Under the pieces are notes generated by a model. That model saw only the letters and a list, made by a program, of their open reading frames with translations. It did not search any database and was not told the origin of the DNA. A stretch of DNA of 64,000 bases, taken from assembly GCF_009604425.1 (NCBI RefSeq), contig NZ_WEGI01000013.1, positions 186,001 to 250,000 of the forward strand, read 5' to 3'. Made by a program: the position numbers and the translations under genes. This document shows, one piece after another, positions 16,709-25,423 of the stretch (position 1 is its first letter; each line of letters opens with the position of its first letter). This DNA is from Nocardia aurantia. Its GTDB lineage: Bacteria > Actinomycetota > Actinomycetes > Mycobacteriales > Mycobacteriaceae.

Positions 16709-17422
16709 ATGGCAAAACGAAGCAAGGCTTATCTCGAGGCGGCCGCCAAGGTCGACCGCGATCAGCTCTACGCGCCGCTCGCGGCCGCGCGGCTCGCCAA
16801 GGAGACCGCGACCACCAAGACCGACGCGACCGTCGAGGTCGCCGTCCGTCTCGGTGTCGACCCCCGCAAGGCCGACCAGATGGTCCGCGGCACCGTGAAC
16901 CTGCCGCACGGCACCGGTAAGACCGCGCGCGTCATCGTGTTCGCCGCCGGCGAGAAGGCCGCCGAGGCCGAGGCCGCCGGTGCGGACGCCGTGGGCGCCG
17001 AGGACCTGATCGAGCGGATCCAGGGCGGCTGGCTCGATTTCGACGCCGCGATCGCCACCCCGGACCAGATGGCCAAGGTCGGCCGCATCGCGCGCGTGCT
17101 GGGCCCGCGTGGCCTGATGCCGAACCCGAAGACGGGCACCGTGACCACCGACGTGGTCAAGGCCGTCAACGACATCAAGGGCGGCAAGATCAACTTCCGC
17201 GTCGACAAGCAGGCCAACCTGCACTTCGTGATCGGCAAGGCCTCCTTCGACGAGAAGAAGCTGGTGGAGAACTACGGCGCCGCGCTGGACGAGATCCTGC
17301 GCGTCAAGCCCTCCACCGCGAAGGGCCGCTACGTCAAGAAGGTGACGATTTCGACGAACACCGGCCCGGGCATCCCGGTGGACCCGAACCGCACCCGCAA
17401 CCTCACCGAAGAGGACGCGTAG
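16709..17422 (+). CDS. rplA: 50S ribosomal protein L1
   Basis: 237 residues, full length. Family marks are KRSKAYLEAA at the start, VNLPHGTGK, GPRGLMPNPKTGTVT and GKINFRVDKQANLH. L1 binds 23S rRNA at the stalk and commonly represses its own L11-L1 operon. A perfect palindromic terminator follows within 16 bases. Confidence 0.98.
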   Translation: MAKRSKAYLEAAAKVDRDQLYAPLAAARLAKETATTKTDATVEVAVRLGVDPRKADQMVRGTVNLPHGTGKTARVIVFAAGEKAAEAEAAGADAVGAEDLIERIQGGWLDFDAAIATPDQMAKVGRIARVLGPRGLMPNPKTGTVTTDVVKAVNDIKGGKINFRVDKQANLHFVIGKASFDEKKLVENYGAALDEILRVKPSTAKGRYVKKVTISTNTGPGIPVDPNRTRNLTEEDA

Positions 17423-17437
17423 TCCGCAAGAACTCGA

Positions 17438-17474
17438 GGGCCGGTACGGAATTCCGTACCGGCCCTTGGTTTTT
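17438..17474 (+). terminator. Rho-independent terminator after rplA
   Basis: A perfect 28-base palindrome (17438-17465) with GGGCCGGTACGG arms is followed by TTGGTTTTT. It separates the L11-L1 unit from the L10-L12 unit. Confidence 0.8.
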
Positions 17475-17528
17475 CAGCACTCCGGCCGGAGCCGCACGAG
17501 GTGTTCCCGCAGCGGCGGCCGGCCCGTT

Positions 17529-17558
17529 TTGGCAGATGGGCGGGGGTTCGGCTATTCT
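17529..17558 (+). promoter_or_regulatory. Candidate SigA-type promoter of rplJ-rplL
   Basis: TTGGCA (17529-17534) and TATTCT (17553-17558) stand 18 bases apart. This is the best promoter match in the 420 bases between rplA and rplJ. It would give a leader of about 275 bases. Confidence 0.5.
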
Positions 17559-17737
17559 GATTGACGGTCGTCGGCCTGTTCGATGACCAACCCCAATCGT
17601 TCTACCGAAGACCGTTGGTCGCTGCCGCGAGGCAGCTGAAGGTCCGGCGATATTGCCGGCGGCCCACGCAGGGAGAGCCGAGGTCGGGAAAATTGCGGAT
17701 CGTGCCCGTGCGGCATGGTCACGGTATTTTCTTCTGC

Positions 17738-17772
17738 GCCCCGGGACGCCCTGCGTCCGGGGCGTTTGCTTT
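17738..17772 (+). promoter_or_regulatory. Candidate attenuator hairpin in the rplJ leader
   Basis: GCCCCGGGACG pairs with CGTCCGGGGC (one bulged base) around CCCTG and is followed by GTTTGCTTT. It stands about 70 bases before the rplJ start, within the leader, not after a gene. An L10-leader type control by the L10(L12) complex is plausible, because such leaders precede rplJ in many bacteria. The region 17559-17737 contains no gene. Confidence 0.5.
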
Positions 17773-17843
17773 GTCGCCGGGCAGTCTCCTCCGGTGCCGG
17801 TAGGCCGAAATACGTACCGACACATCCAGAGAGGAGGCGAAGT

Positions 17844-18404
17844 ATGGCAAAACCCGAGAAGGTCACCGCGGTCGCGGAGATCACCGAGCAGTTCCGCAGC
17901 TCCACCGCCACCGTGGTCACGGAATACCGTGGTCTGTCGGTCGGCAAGATGACCGAGCTGCGCCGGTCGCTGGGCGCGAGCGCCACCTACTCCGTCGCCA
18001 AGAACACCCTGGTCAAGCGCGCTGCCGCCGAGGCGGGCGTGGAAGGCCTGGATGAGCTGTTCGTCGGCCCGACCGCCATCACCTTCATCGAGGGTGAGCC
18101 GGTCGACGCCGCGAAGACGTTGAAGCAGTTCGCCAAGGACAACAAGGCCCTGATCATCAAGGGCGGGTACATGGACGGCAAAGCGCTGTCCGTGGCCGAG
18201 GTCGAGCGGATCGCCGATCTCGACTCGCGCGAGGTGCTGCTGGCCAAGCTGGCCGGTGCCTTCAAGGCCAAGACCGCGCAGGCCGCCGGCCTGTTCAACG
18301 CGCCCGCCTCGCAGGTCGCCCGGCTCGCCGCCGCCCTGCAGGAGAAGCTGGCCGCCGGTGCTCCGGCGCCGGCCGAGGCCGACGCTCCCGCGGACGCGGA
18401 ATAA
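17844..18404 (+). CDS. rplJ: 50S ribosomal protein L10
   Basis: 186 residues. The ATG at 17844 is preceded by GAGAGGAGG; the frame upstream is leader, not protein. Marks: AKPEKVTAVAEITEQF at the start, TVVTEYRGLSVGKMTELRR, YSVAKNTLVKRA and the C-terminal Ala-rich L12-binding helix. It anchors L7/L12 dimers at the ribosomal stalk and is co-transcribed with rplL, 63 bases on. Confidence 0.97.
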   Translation: MAKPEKVTAVAEITEQFRSSTATVVTEYRGLSVGKMTELRRSLGASATYSVAKNTLVKRAAAEAGVEGLDELFVGPTAITFIEGEPVDAAKTLKQFAKDNKALIIKGGYMDGKALSVAEVERIADLDSREVLLAKLAGAFKAKTAQAAGLFNAPASQVARLAAALQEKLAAGAPAPAEADAPADAE

Positions 18405-18467
18405 CCCCCACTACCTCGCCTCACCCGGCACGCGCCGCGGCGGGGGCATACATCGGAAGGAAACATC

Positions 18468-18854
18468 ATGGCCAAGCTGTCCACTGACGAACTGATCGAC
18501 GCGTTCAAGGAGCTCACCCTGCTCGAGCTCGCCGAGTTCGTGAAGGTGTTCGAGGACACCTTCGAGGTCACCGCCGCTGCCCCGGTCGCCGTCGTCGGCG
18601 GCGGTGCCGGCCCGGTCGCCGCCGAGCCCGTCGAGGAGCAGGACGAGTTCGACGTGGTGCTCGAGGGCGCCGGCGACAAGAAGATCCAGGTCATCAAGGT
18701 GGTCCGCGAGATCGTCTCGGGCCTGGGCCTGAAGGAGGCCAAGGACCTCGTCGAGAGCGCCCCGAAGGCGATCCTGGAGAAGGTCGCCAAGGACGCCGCC
18801 GAGGCCGCCAAGGCCAAGCTGGAAGAGGCCGGCGCCAAGGTTTCCGTCAAGTAG
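18468..18854 (+). CDS. rplL: 50S ribosomal protein L7/L12
   Basis: 128 residues. The N-terminal dimerisation helices (LSTDELIDAFKELTLLELAEFVKVFED) are joined by an Ala/Gly/Pro hinge to the factor-binding C-terminal domain with KIQVIKVVREIVSGLGLKEAKDLVE. It recruits translation GTPases. A long hairpin follows the stop codon. Confidence 0.98.
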   Translation: MAKLSTDELIDAFKELTLLELAEFVKVFEDTFEVTAAAPVAVVGGGAGPVAAEPVEEQDEFDVVLEGAGDKKIQVIKVVREIVSGLGLKEAKDLVESAPKAILEKVAKDAAEAAKAKLEEAGAKVSVK

Positions 18855-18873
18855 GACGGTTCCCGCACGGTTC

Positions 18874-18909
18874 GCGGCGGGCGGTTCCCCTCGGGGAGCC
18901 GCCCGCCGC
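18874..18909 (+). terminator. Strong hairpin after rplL
   Basis: A 17-bp stem (18874-18890 with 18893-18909, one G-T pair) around a minimal loop lies 20 bases after rplL. The T run is weak. It separates the ribosomal genes from the mce operon. Confidence 0.65.
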
Positions 18910-19249
18910 GGCATTTCCGGGGTGCGGCATATTTCTCGTACGGCCCGTTTTCCGGTTTCGGGTGCGGTGTCCGCATTCCGGCGCCGACGGTGCCGGGTGG
19001 GTTTCCGGCCCGGCGTCAACGTGGTCGAAAACAGAACTTGTTCATGCTCGTTTGTGGCTTTCACCAGTGCGGACCCGATAATAAAGAGCAAAACCCTAGT
19101 ACTTACCCGCCGGTCAGGTAGGGATAGGCTTGACGACCGGTATGCGATACAGTGGCCGAACCCAGTGCGGCGCGTCACATCCTCGTTCTCGAGCGGAGCA
19201 TGCCGATGGCAAGCCGCGGGGGGACCGTTGGAACAGTGTGGAGGTTGGC
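18910..19249 (+). promoter_or_regulatory. Upstream region of the mce operon with a KstR-like half-match
   Basis: 340 bases with no gene. AT-rich sequence around 19020-19110 contains a dyad GAAC-tt-GTTC within CAGAACTTGTTCAT (19032-19045), close to the cholesterol-regulator KstR consensus (AAC-NN-GTT core) but with both outer positions off. A GATAAT at 19077-19082 with TTGTGG 19 bases upstream could be a promoter. Both calls are tentative. Confidence 0.35.
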
Positions 19250-20290
19250 GTGGGCGTCGAGGTCAGAACAGAGGGCGTGACCAAGTCGTTCGGTTCGCAG
19301 CGAATTTGGCAGGATGTCACGCTGACCCTGCCCTCGGGGGAGGTCAGCGCGCTGCTCGGACCTTCCGGTACCGGTAAGTCCGTCTTCCTGAAGTCCCTGA
19401 TCGGCCTGCTGCGCCCGGAGCGCGGCTCGATCTACATCGACGGCACCGACATCACCACCTGCTCCAACAAGGAGCTGTACGAGATCCGCAAGCTGTTCGG
19501 CGTGCTGTTCCAGGACGGTGCCCTGTTCGGCTCGATGAATCTCTTCGACAACGTGGCCTTCCCGTTGCGCGAGCACACCAAGAAGAGCGAATCCGACATC
19601 AAGAAGATCGTCATGGAGAAGCTCGAGCTGACCGGTCTGCTCGGCGCCGAGGGCAAACTGCCCGGCGAGATCTCCGGCGGTATGCGCAAGCGGGCCGGCC
19701 TGGCCCGCGCGCTGGTGCTGGATCCGCAGATCATCCTGGTCGACGAGCCGGACTCCGGTCTGGATCCGGTGCGCACCACCTATCTGAGCCAGTTGCTCAT
19801 CGATATCAACGCGCAGATCGACGCGACCATCCTGATCGTCACGCACAACATCAACCTGGCCCGGAGCGTGCCCGACAACATCGGCATGCTGTTCCGTCGC
19901 CGCCTGGTGATGTTCGGTCCGCGTGAGGTGCTGCTCACCTCGGAGGAGCCGGTGGTCAAGCAGTTCCTCAACGGCCGCATGATGGGCCCGATCGGTATGT
20001 CCGAGGAGAAGGACGAGGCGCAGATGGCGCGCGAGCAGGCGCTCGCCGACGCCGGCCATTACGACAACGGCCACGAGGAGATCGAGGGCATCGTCCCGCA
20101 GATGAAGGCCACCCCCGGGATGCCCTTCCGGCAGGCCGTCGAACGGCGGCGCAGCCGCGTCCTCGAAATCATGCACACCCTGCCGCATCCGGCCCAGGTC
20201 GCGATCCGCGAATCCATGGAACAGAACGGCGATACGCAGGTGCTTCCCGCCTATACGAGCAATCCTTCAGACTATCCGGGAATGATCTAG
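19250..20290 (+). CDS. mceG: Mce transport ATPase MceG (Mkl)
   Basis: 346-residue ABC ATPase that powers lipid import by Mce complexes. Walker A GPSGTGKS, the signature ISGGMRKRAGLARAL, Walker B QIILVDEPDSGLDP and switch His in VTHN are all present. A C-terminal extension of about 90 residues, with EEIEGIVPQMKATPGMPFRQAVERR, is typical of actinobacterial MceG. The GTG at 19250 is chosen for its GGAGG site 5 bases upstream; GTG 19238 is an alternative. It is the first gene of the mce operon. In M. tuberculosis the corresponding mkl stands apart from the mce operons. Confidence 0.93.
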   Translation: MGVEVRTEGVTKSFGSQRIWQDVTLTLPSGEVSALLGPSGTGKSVFLKSLIGLLRPERGSIYIDGTDITTCSNKELYEIRKLFGVLFQDGALFGSMNLFDNVAFPLREHTKKSESDIKKIVMEKLELTGLLGAEGKLPGEISGGMRKRAGLARALVLDPQIILVDEPDSGLDPVRTTYLSQLLIDINAQIDATILIVTHNINLARSVPDNIGMLFRRRLVMFGPREVLLTSEEPVVKQFLNGRMMGPIGMSEEKDEAQMAREQALADAGHYDNGHEEIEGIVPQMKATPGMPFRQAVERRRSRVLEIMHTLPHPAQVAIRESMEQNGDTQVLPAYTSNPSDYPGMI

Positions 20291-20336
20291 TAACCCCTGT
20301 ATGACACAGGGCAACTAGCGGGTAACATACGCGATC

Positions 20337-21131
20337 GTGAACAAAACCCTGACGCGGCTGCGAACCCCCGTCGAGTCGGGTCTTGCTCAGGCCGGCAACA
20401 TCTTTGCGCTGCTTCTCGATGTGGGCCGCAAGGTTTTCCGCCGGCCGTTCCAGTGGCGCGAATTCGTCGAACAGTCGTGGTTCATCGCGAGTGTCTCGAT
20501 CCTGCCCGCGGCGCTGGTGGCAATTCCGTTCGGCGCGGTGGTCGCACTGCAGACAGGTTCGCTCATCAAACAGCTGGGCGCCGAGGCGTTCACGGGCGCC
20601 ACGAGCGTGCTGGCGACCGTGCAGCAAGCCGCGCCGGTGGTCACCGCCCTGATCATCGCGGGCGCCGCGGGTTCCGCGGTCGCCGCCGATCTCGGCTCGC
20701 GCACCATCCGGGAGGAGATCGACGCGATGGAGGTGCTCGGCATCGACCCGGTGCAGCGGCTGGTGGTGCCCCGCGTGCTGGGCATGATGCTGATCGCCGT
20801 GCTGCTCAACGGTTTGGTGTCGGTGGTCGGCATCTGCGGCGGCTACTTCTTCAACGTGTTGCTGCAGGGCGGTACCCCCGGCGCCTATCTGGCCTCGTTC
20901 TCGGCGCTCGCGCAGCTGCCGGACCTCTGGATCGGTGAGATCAAAGCCCTCATCTTCGGGCTGCTGGCCGGTGTCATCGCCGCCTACAAGGGTCTGCATC
21001 CGAAAGGCGGACCGAAAGGAGTCGGTGACGCGGTGAACCAGTCGGTGGTGATCACCTTCCTGGTGCTGTTCTTCGTCAACCTGGTTCTGACGCTGGTGTA
21101 TCTCCAGGTCGTTCCGGCCAAGGGCGGCTGA
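20337..21131 (+). CDS. yrbEA: YrbE/MlaE-type ABC permease A
   Basis: 264-residue integral membrane permease with five or six hydrophobic segments. MlaE-family marks are GAVVALQTGSLIKQLGAEAFTGA, GAAGSAVAADLGSRTIREEIDAMEVLGIDPVQRLVVPR (the ATPase-coupling helix) and KGLHPKGGPKGVGDAVNQSVV. It pairs with YrbEB to form the membrane channel of the Mce importer. GTG start, 46 bases after mceG. Confidence 0.95.
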   Translation: MNKTLTRLRTPVESGLAQAGNIFALLLDVGRKVFRRPFQWREFVEQSWFIASVSILPAALVAIPFGAVVALQTGSLIKQLGAEAFTGATSVLATVQQAAPVVTALIIAGAAGSAVAADLGSRTIREEIDAMEVLGIDPVQRLVVPRVLGMMLIAVLLNGLVSVVGICGGYFFNVLLQGGTPGAYLASFSALAQLPDLWIGEIKALIFGLLAGVIAAYKGLHPKGGPKGVGDAVNQSVVITFLVLFFVNLVLTLVYLQVVPAKGG

Positions 21132-21133
21132 AC

Positions 21134-22000
21134 ATGGTTGTCACACAACGCACTCCGGTGATGGTCCGGGGAGCTCGGCGGATCGGCCGCGCCCTGCGCG
21201 CCCCGGTCGGTGTCATCGATCGCGCCGGCGATCAGATGTCCTTCTACTCCAAGGCGATCGCGTGGATCCCGCGGACGCTGGTGCACTACCGCAAGGAGGT
21301 CACGCGGCTGCTCGCCGAGGTGACCTTCGGTTCCGGCGCGCTGGCGGTCATCGGCGGCACGATCGGCGTGGTCGTCATGATGTCGGCGTCGGTCGGCGTC
21401 GTGGTCGGACTGCAGGGGTTCAAGGCCCTCGACTCGCTCGGCAGCGGGGTGCTCACCGGCTTCCTCACCGGCTACATCAACACCCGTGAGCTCGCGCCGC
21501 TGGTCGCGGCCCTGGCCTTGTCGGCCACGGTCGGCTGCGGTTTCACCGCGCAATTGGGCGCCATGCGGATCTCCGAGGAGATCGACGCGCTCGAGGTGAT
21601 GGCCGTACCCGGCGTGCCGTTCCTCGTCACCACGCGCGTCATCGCCGGGTTCGTGGCGGTCATCCCGCTGTACATCGTCGGCCTGCTGGGCACGTTCCTG
21701 GCCTCGCGGCAGATCAGCGTGTGGTTCAACGGGCAGTCGAGCGGCTCCTACGACCACTACTTCGGCCTGTTCCTGCCACCGGAGGATGTGCTCTATTCCT
21801 TCCTGAAGGTGCTGGTGTTCGCCTTCGTGATCATCCTGATCCACTGCTACTACGGCTTCAACGCCAGTGGCGGCCCGGCGGGTGTCGGCGTGGCGGTCGG
21901 CCGCGCGGTGCGCGCCTCGATCGTGCTGATCAACATCCTCGACTTCTTCCTCAGCCTCGCCATCTGGGGCACCACCACCACCGTTCGAGTAGCCGGATGA
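21134..22000 (+). CDS. yrbEB: YrbE/MlaE-type ABC permease B
   Basis: 288-residue partner permease. It has GVVVGLQGFKALDSLGSG, TRELAPLVAALALSATVGCGFTAQLGAMRISEEIDALEVMAVPG and a Gly-rich segment NASGGPAGVGVAVGRAVRAS near the end. It starts two bases after the first permease stops and overlaps mceA by ATGA. With YrbEA it should form the permease heterodimer driven by MceG. Confidence 0.95.
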   Translation: MVVTQRTPVMVRGARRIGRALRAPVGVIDRAGDQMSFYSKAIAWIPRTLVHYRKEVTRLLAEVTFGSGALAVIGGTIGVVVMMSASVGVVVGLQGFKALDSLGSGVLTGFLTGYINTRELAPLVAALALSATVGCGFTAQLGAMRISEEIDALEVMAVPGVPFLVTTRVIAGFVAVIPLYIVGLLGTFLASRQISVWFNGQSSGSYDHYFGLFLPPEDVLYSFLKVLVFAFVIILIHCYYGFNASGGPAGVGVAVGRAVRASIVLINILDFFLSLAIWGTTTTVRVAG

Positions 22001-23346
22001 GCGCGGAGGGGGTTCGGTTGTGGCGGGCCACGGAGAAGTTGCGGGTCCGGACCTTGGGTGTGCTGTTCTTCGTGCTGGTGTTCGCGTTCCTGAGCGTCAC
22101 CGTCGCGGCCTACAACAAGGTGTGGACGCAGACGACGAAGGTCGACCTGGTCACCGATACGGTCGGGAACGCGCTGACCCGCAACGCCGATGTGAAGGTC
22201 CGCGGCGTCACCGTGGGCGAGGTGCGGTCCAGCGAGTCCACCCACGGCAAGGTCACGCTGCATCTGGCGATCGAGCCGGACAAGGCGGCGAAGATCCCGG
22301 CCAACGTCACCGCGCGGCTGCTGCCGAAGACGTTGTTCGGTGAGCGTTATGTCGAACTGGAATGGCCGGACCGGCCCAGCGACCGCATGCTGACCGCCGG
22401 CACCACCCTGTACCAGGACGCCAGCGGTAACGCGGTCGAGGTCAGCCAGTTGCTGGACAGCATTCTGCCGCTGCTGCAAGCGGTGCCGCCGCAGTACCTG
22501 TCGTCCACCCTGGGTTCGCTGTCGCAGGCGCTGAGCGGGCAGGGCGCCGGACTCGGCGACACCATCGACCGGCTCGACAAGATCTTCCGCGGCCTCAACG
22601 GCGAACTGCCCACGCTGCAGGAGGATCTGCGCAGCTTCGCGAAGGTGGCCGACACCTACGCCGACGCGCTGCCGGAACTGGTCGACGCCTTCGACAACCT
22701 GCGCACGCTGAACGCCACCGTGGTGCAGAAACGGTCGCAGATCGACACCCTGTACCAGGTATTGACGCCGACCTCGTCGAAGACGGCCGATTTCCTGGTC
22801 GCCAACCACGACAACATCATCGACATCGCCGCCGATTCGCGAGAGGCGCTGGAACTGCTGGCCACCTATTCGCCGACCTACGCCTGCACGATGAAGAACT
22901 TCGCCCAGCTGAAGCCGCGTATCGACGACATCTTCGGCAAGGGCACCGACGTGCCGGGCTCCCGGGTGTCGATCTCGCTGGTCAATCCGCGCGGCCGCTA
23001 CCTGCCCAATCAGGACGAGCCGCGCTGGTTCGACGACCGCGGTCCGGCCTGCTTCCCGGAATGGCCGCTGGGTACCGACTCGGGCCAGTATCCGGGCGGG
23101 CCCGCGAACGACGGGTCGTATCAGCCGCCGTCGCGGTTCCCGGGTGATCAGGACGGCGGATCGCTGCCGCCGGCCCAGTTCTCGGTGTACGGCGCGGGTG
23201 TCTCGACGGCCGGTTCGCCGGCGGAGCAGCACGCGCTGGGCGCGATCTACGGTGCGGCCAACGGGGTTTCGCCCGATCAGGTGCCCGGCTGGGTCACCCG
23301 GATCGCGGCCCCGGCCTTGCGCGGGAGCGAGGTGAGCGTCAAATGA
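21997..23346 (+). CDS. mceA: MCE family protein MceA
   Basis: 449 residues. An N-terminal membrane anchor (about 17-38, RTLGVLFFVLVFAFLSVTVAA) precedes the MCE domain (about 45-125) with VKVRGVTVGEVRS and PKTLFGERYVELEWP. A long helical region follows, with repeated dimer-like segments (LDSILPLLQAV, LGSLSQALSGQGAGLGDTIDRLD) that would build the substrate tunnel, and then a Pro/Gly-rich tail. The ATG at 21997 overlaps the permease stop. Substrates of Mce systems are lipids such as sterols or fatty acids; this one is not assignable. Confidence 0.93.
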   Translation: MSAEGVRLWRATEKLRVRTLGVLFFVLVFAFLSVTVAAYNKVWTQTTKVDLVTDTVGNALTRNADVKVRGVTVGEVRSSESTHGKVTLHLAIEPDKAAKIPANVTARLLPKTLFGERYVELEWPDRPSDRMLTAGTTLYQDASGNAVEVSQLLDSILPLLQAVPPQYLSSTLGSLSQALSGQGAGLGDTIDRLDKIFRGLNGELPTLQEDLRSFAKVADTYADALPELVDAFDNLRTLNATVVQKRSQIDTLYQVLTPTSSKTADFLVANHDNIIDIAADSREALELLATYSPTYACTMKNFAQLKPRIDDIFGKGTDVPGSRVSISLVNPRGRYLPNQDEPRWFDDRGPACFPEWPLGTDSGQYPGGPANDGSYQPPSRFPGDQDGGSLPPAQFSVYGAGVSTAGSPAEQHALGAIYGAANGVSPDQVPGWVTRIAAPALRGSEVSVK

Positions 23347-24413
23347 GCGGCGGACTGCGCGGCCTCGGCGGTCCGCTGATCAAACTGTCGATCTTCGTCG
23401 TGGTGACACTGTTCCTGACCGCGGTGCTCGGCCTGAGCATCGCCAACTACACCGGCGGCGGCACCGAGTTCCGGGCTCGGTTCAGCGATGTGACGTCGCT
23501 GAACACCGGCGACGAGATCCGGATCGCGGGTGTCCGGGTCGGCAAGGTCACCAAGATCTCGATCGCGGACCGCGATCAGGCCGAGGTGCGCTTCGAACTC
23601 AACGACCGCAGTTCGCTGCCGGCCTCGACCACGGCCACGATCCGGTACCGGAACCTGGTGGGCCAGCGCTACATCGCGCTCGAGCAGGGCACCGGGCAGC
23701 AGGGCCGGATCATCTCCCGCGGCGCCACGATCCCGCTGGAGCGCACCCATCCGGCGCTGAACCTGACCACGCTGTTCAACGGATTTCGCCCGCTGTTCCA
23801 GACGCTCACCGCCGACGACGTCAACAAGTTGTCGTACGAGATCATCCAGGTCTTCCAAGGCGAGAGCGGCACGATCACCGAACTGGTGACCAACACCGCG
23901 AGCCTGACCAACAAGATCGCCGACAAGGACGCGGTGATCGGCCAGATCGTCACCAATCTGAATCAGGTGCTGGACGCGGTCAGCGCCCGCGAGGGCGAAC
24001 TGGACGATCTGATCGTCAACACCGAGGCGCTGATCTCCGGTCTGAACGCCGAGCGCGGCACGATCGGCTCGGCGGTGCAGTCGCTGGGCAACCTGGCCTC
24101 GGCCACCGCCGATCTGCTGGTCCCGACGGTGCCGACGCTGCAGGGGTCGATCGCCGGGTTGAACCAGCTCACCGGAACGCTGAACGACCGTTCGGTGGAG
24201 GTGAACGAGACGCTGGCGAATCTGCCGATCAAGATGGAGAAGCTCGGCCGTGCGGCCAGTTACGGCTCGTGGTTCCAGTTCTATCTCTGCGGTATCGATA
24301 TCGTGGCCGGTCCGGGTTCCAGTACGACGGTGAACACCCCGGCCCTGCCGACGGTCAACCAGCCGGTCTATACCAATCCGGCGCCGCGCTGTCACGGGAA
24401 GGGCGGCCGCTGA
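23343..24413 (+). CDS. mceB: MCE family protein MceB
   Basis: 356 residues: N-terminal anchor (about 10-35), MCE domain with SLNTGDEIRIAGVRVGKVTKI and RYRNLVGQRYIALEQG, a helical middle (FNGFRPLFQTLTADDVNKLSYEIIQVFQGE, the classical MceB region) and a short tail with CGIDIV and a C-terminal Cys. It starts inside the mceA stop codon (ATGA). Confidence 0.93.
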   Translation: MSGGLRGLGGPLIKLSIFVVVTLFLTAVLGLSIANYTGGGTEFRARFSDVTSLNTGDEIRIAGVRVGKVTKISIADRDQAEVRFELNDRSSLPASTTATIRYRNLVGQRYIALEQGTGQQGRIISRGATIPLERTHPALNLTTLFNGFRPLFQTLTADDVNKLSYEIIQVFQGESGTITELVTNTASLTNKIADKDAVIGQIVTNLNQVLDAVSAREGELDDLIVNTEALISGLNAERGTIGSAVQSLGNLASATADLLVPTVPTLQGSIAGLNQLTGTLNDRSVEVNETLANLPIKMEKLGRAASYGSWFQFYLCGIDIVAGPGSSTTVNTPALPTVNQPVYTNPAPRCHGKGGR

Positions 24414-25423
24414 TGGACGACCGCACACTGCTGGGCCGCCGCAGCCCCGCCTTCATCGGCGGACTCGGACTGATCCTGATCCTGCTGATCACGATGTCGG
24501 TGTTCTTCGTGGACCGGCTGCCGATCATCGGCGCCGGCGCCCACTACACCGCCGAATTCTCCGAGGCCGCCGGCCTGAAGAAGGGCAACGAGGTGCGCAT
24601 CGCCGGCGTCAAGGTCGGTTCGGTGTCGGACGTCCGGCTCGACCACGATCGGGTGCTGGTCGATTTCCGCACCCGCGATGCCTGGATCGGCGACGAGACC
24701 ACCGCATCGATCCAGATCAAGACGGTGCTCGGCCAGAAGTACGTGGCGCTGGACCCGCGCGGATCCGCGCCCGCCGACCCCGGTAAGCGAATCCCGTTGT
24801 CGCGCACCATATCCCCGTACGACGTGGTGGACGCGTTCAGCGACGCGGCGAAGCAGATCCAGCAGACGAACACCGAGCAGCTGGCCACCAGCATGCGGGT
24901 GCTGTCGGACGCGTTCTCCGGGACGGCGCCGCAGATCCGCGGATCCATCGACGGTGTCGCGCGGCTGTCGGAGACGCTGGCCAAGCGCGACGACCAGTTG
25001 CGGAAGCTGTTCGCCGCCACCAACGCCACCACCAAGGTGCTCGCCGATCGCAACGAGCAGTTCGAGCGGCTGCTGGCCAGCGGCGGTCAGCTGCTCGCCG
25101 AACTGAACGTGCGGCAGCAGGCCATCGCCCAGCTGCTGACCGGCGCGCAGACGGTGTCCGCCGAGCTCAGCACGCTGGTGCACGACAACGAGGAACAGAT
25201 CGGCCCCGCCCTGACCAACCTGCAGAAGTCGATCCAGATGCTCAACGACAACCAGCAGAACATCTCCCGCACGCTCACCCTGGCCGGGCCGTTCTATCAC
25301 CTGTACGCCGACGTGCTCGGTAACGGCCGGTGGTTCGACGCGGTGATCGTGAACCTGAATCCGCCTGCGCTGCCGGCGATTCCGGGCGACCGCCCGCCGG
25401 TGCGGGAACTGGGAGGCCGGTGA
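24413..25423 (+). CDS. mceC: MCE family protein MceC
   Basis: 336 residues. Anchor at about 14-35, MCE domain with GLKKGNEVRIAGVKVGSVSDVRL and KTVLGQKYVALDPRG, then a helical region (FSDAAKQIQQTNTEQLATSMRVLSDAFSGTAPQIRGSIDGVARLSETL). The start codon shares one base with the mceB stop (TGATG). This frame is also open upstream of the ATG, but that part is inside mceB. Confidence 0.93.
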   Translation: MDDRTLLGRRSPAFIGGLGLILILLITMSVFFVDRLPIIGAGAHYTAEFSEAAGLKKGNEVRIAGVKVGSVSDVRLDHDRVLVDFRTRDAWIGDETTASIQIKTVLGQKYVALDPRGSAPADPGKRIPLSRTISPYDVVDAFSDAAKQIQQTNTEQLATSMRVLSDAFSGTAPQIRGSIDGVARLSETLAKRDDQLRKLFAATNATTKVLADRNEQFERLLASGGQLLAELNVRQQAIAQLLTGAQTVSAELSTLVHDNEEQIGPALTNLQKSIQMLNDNQQNISRTLTLAGPFYHLYADVLGNGRWFDAVIVNLNPPALPAIPGDRPPVRELGGR

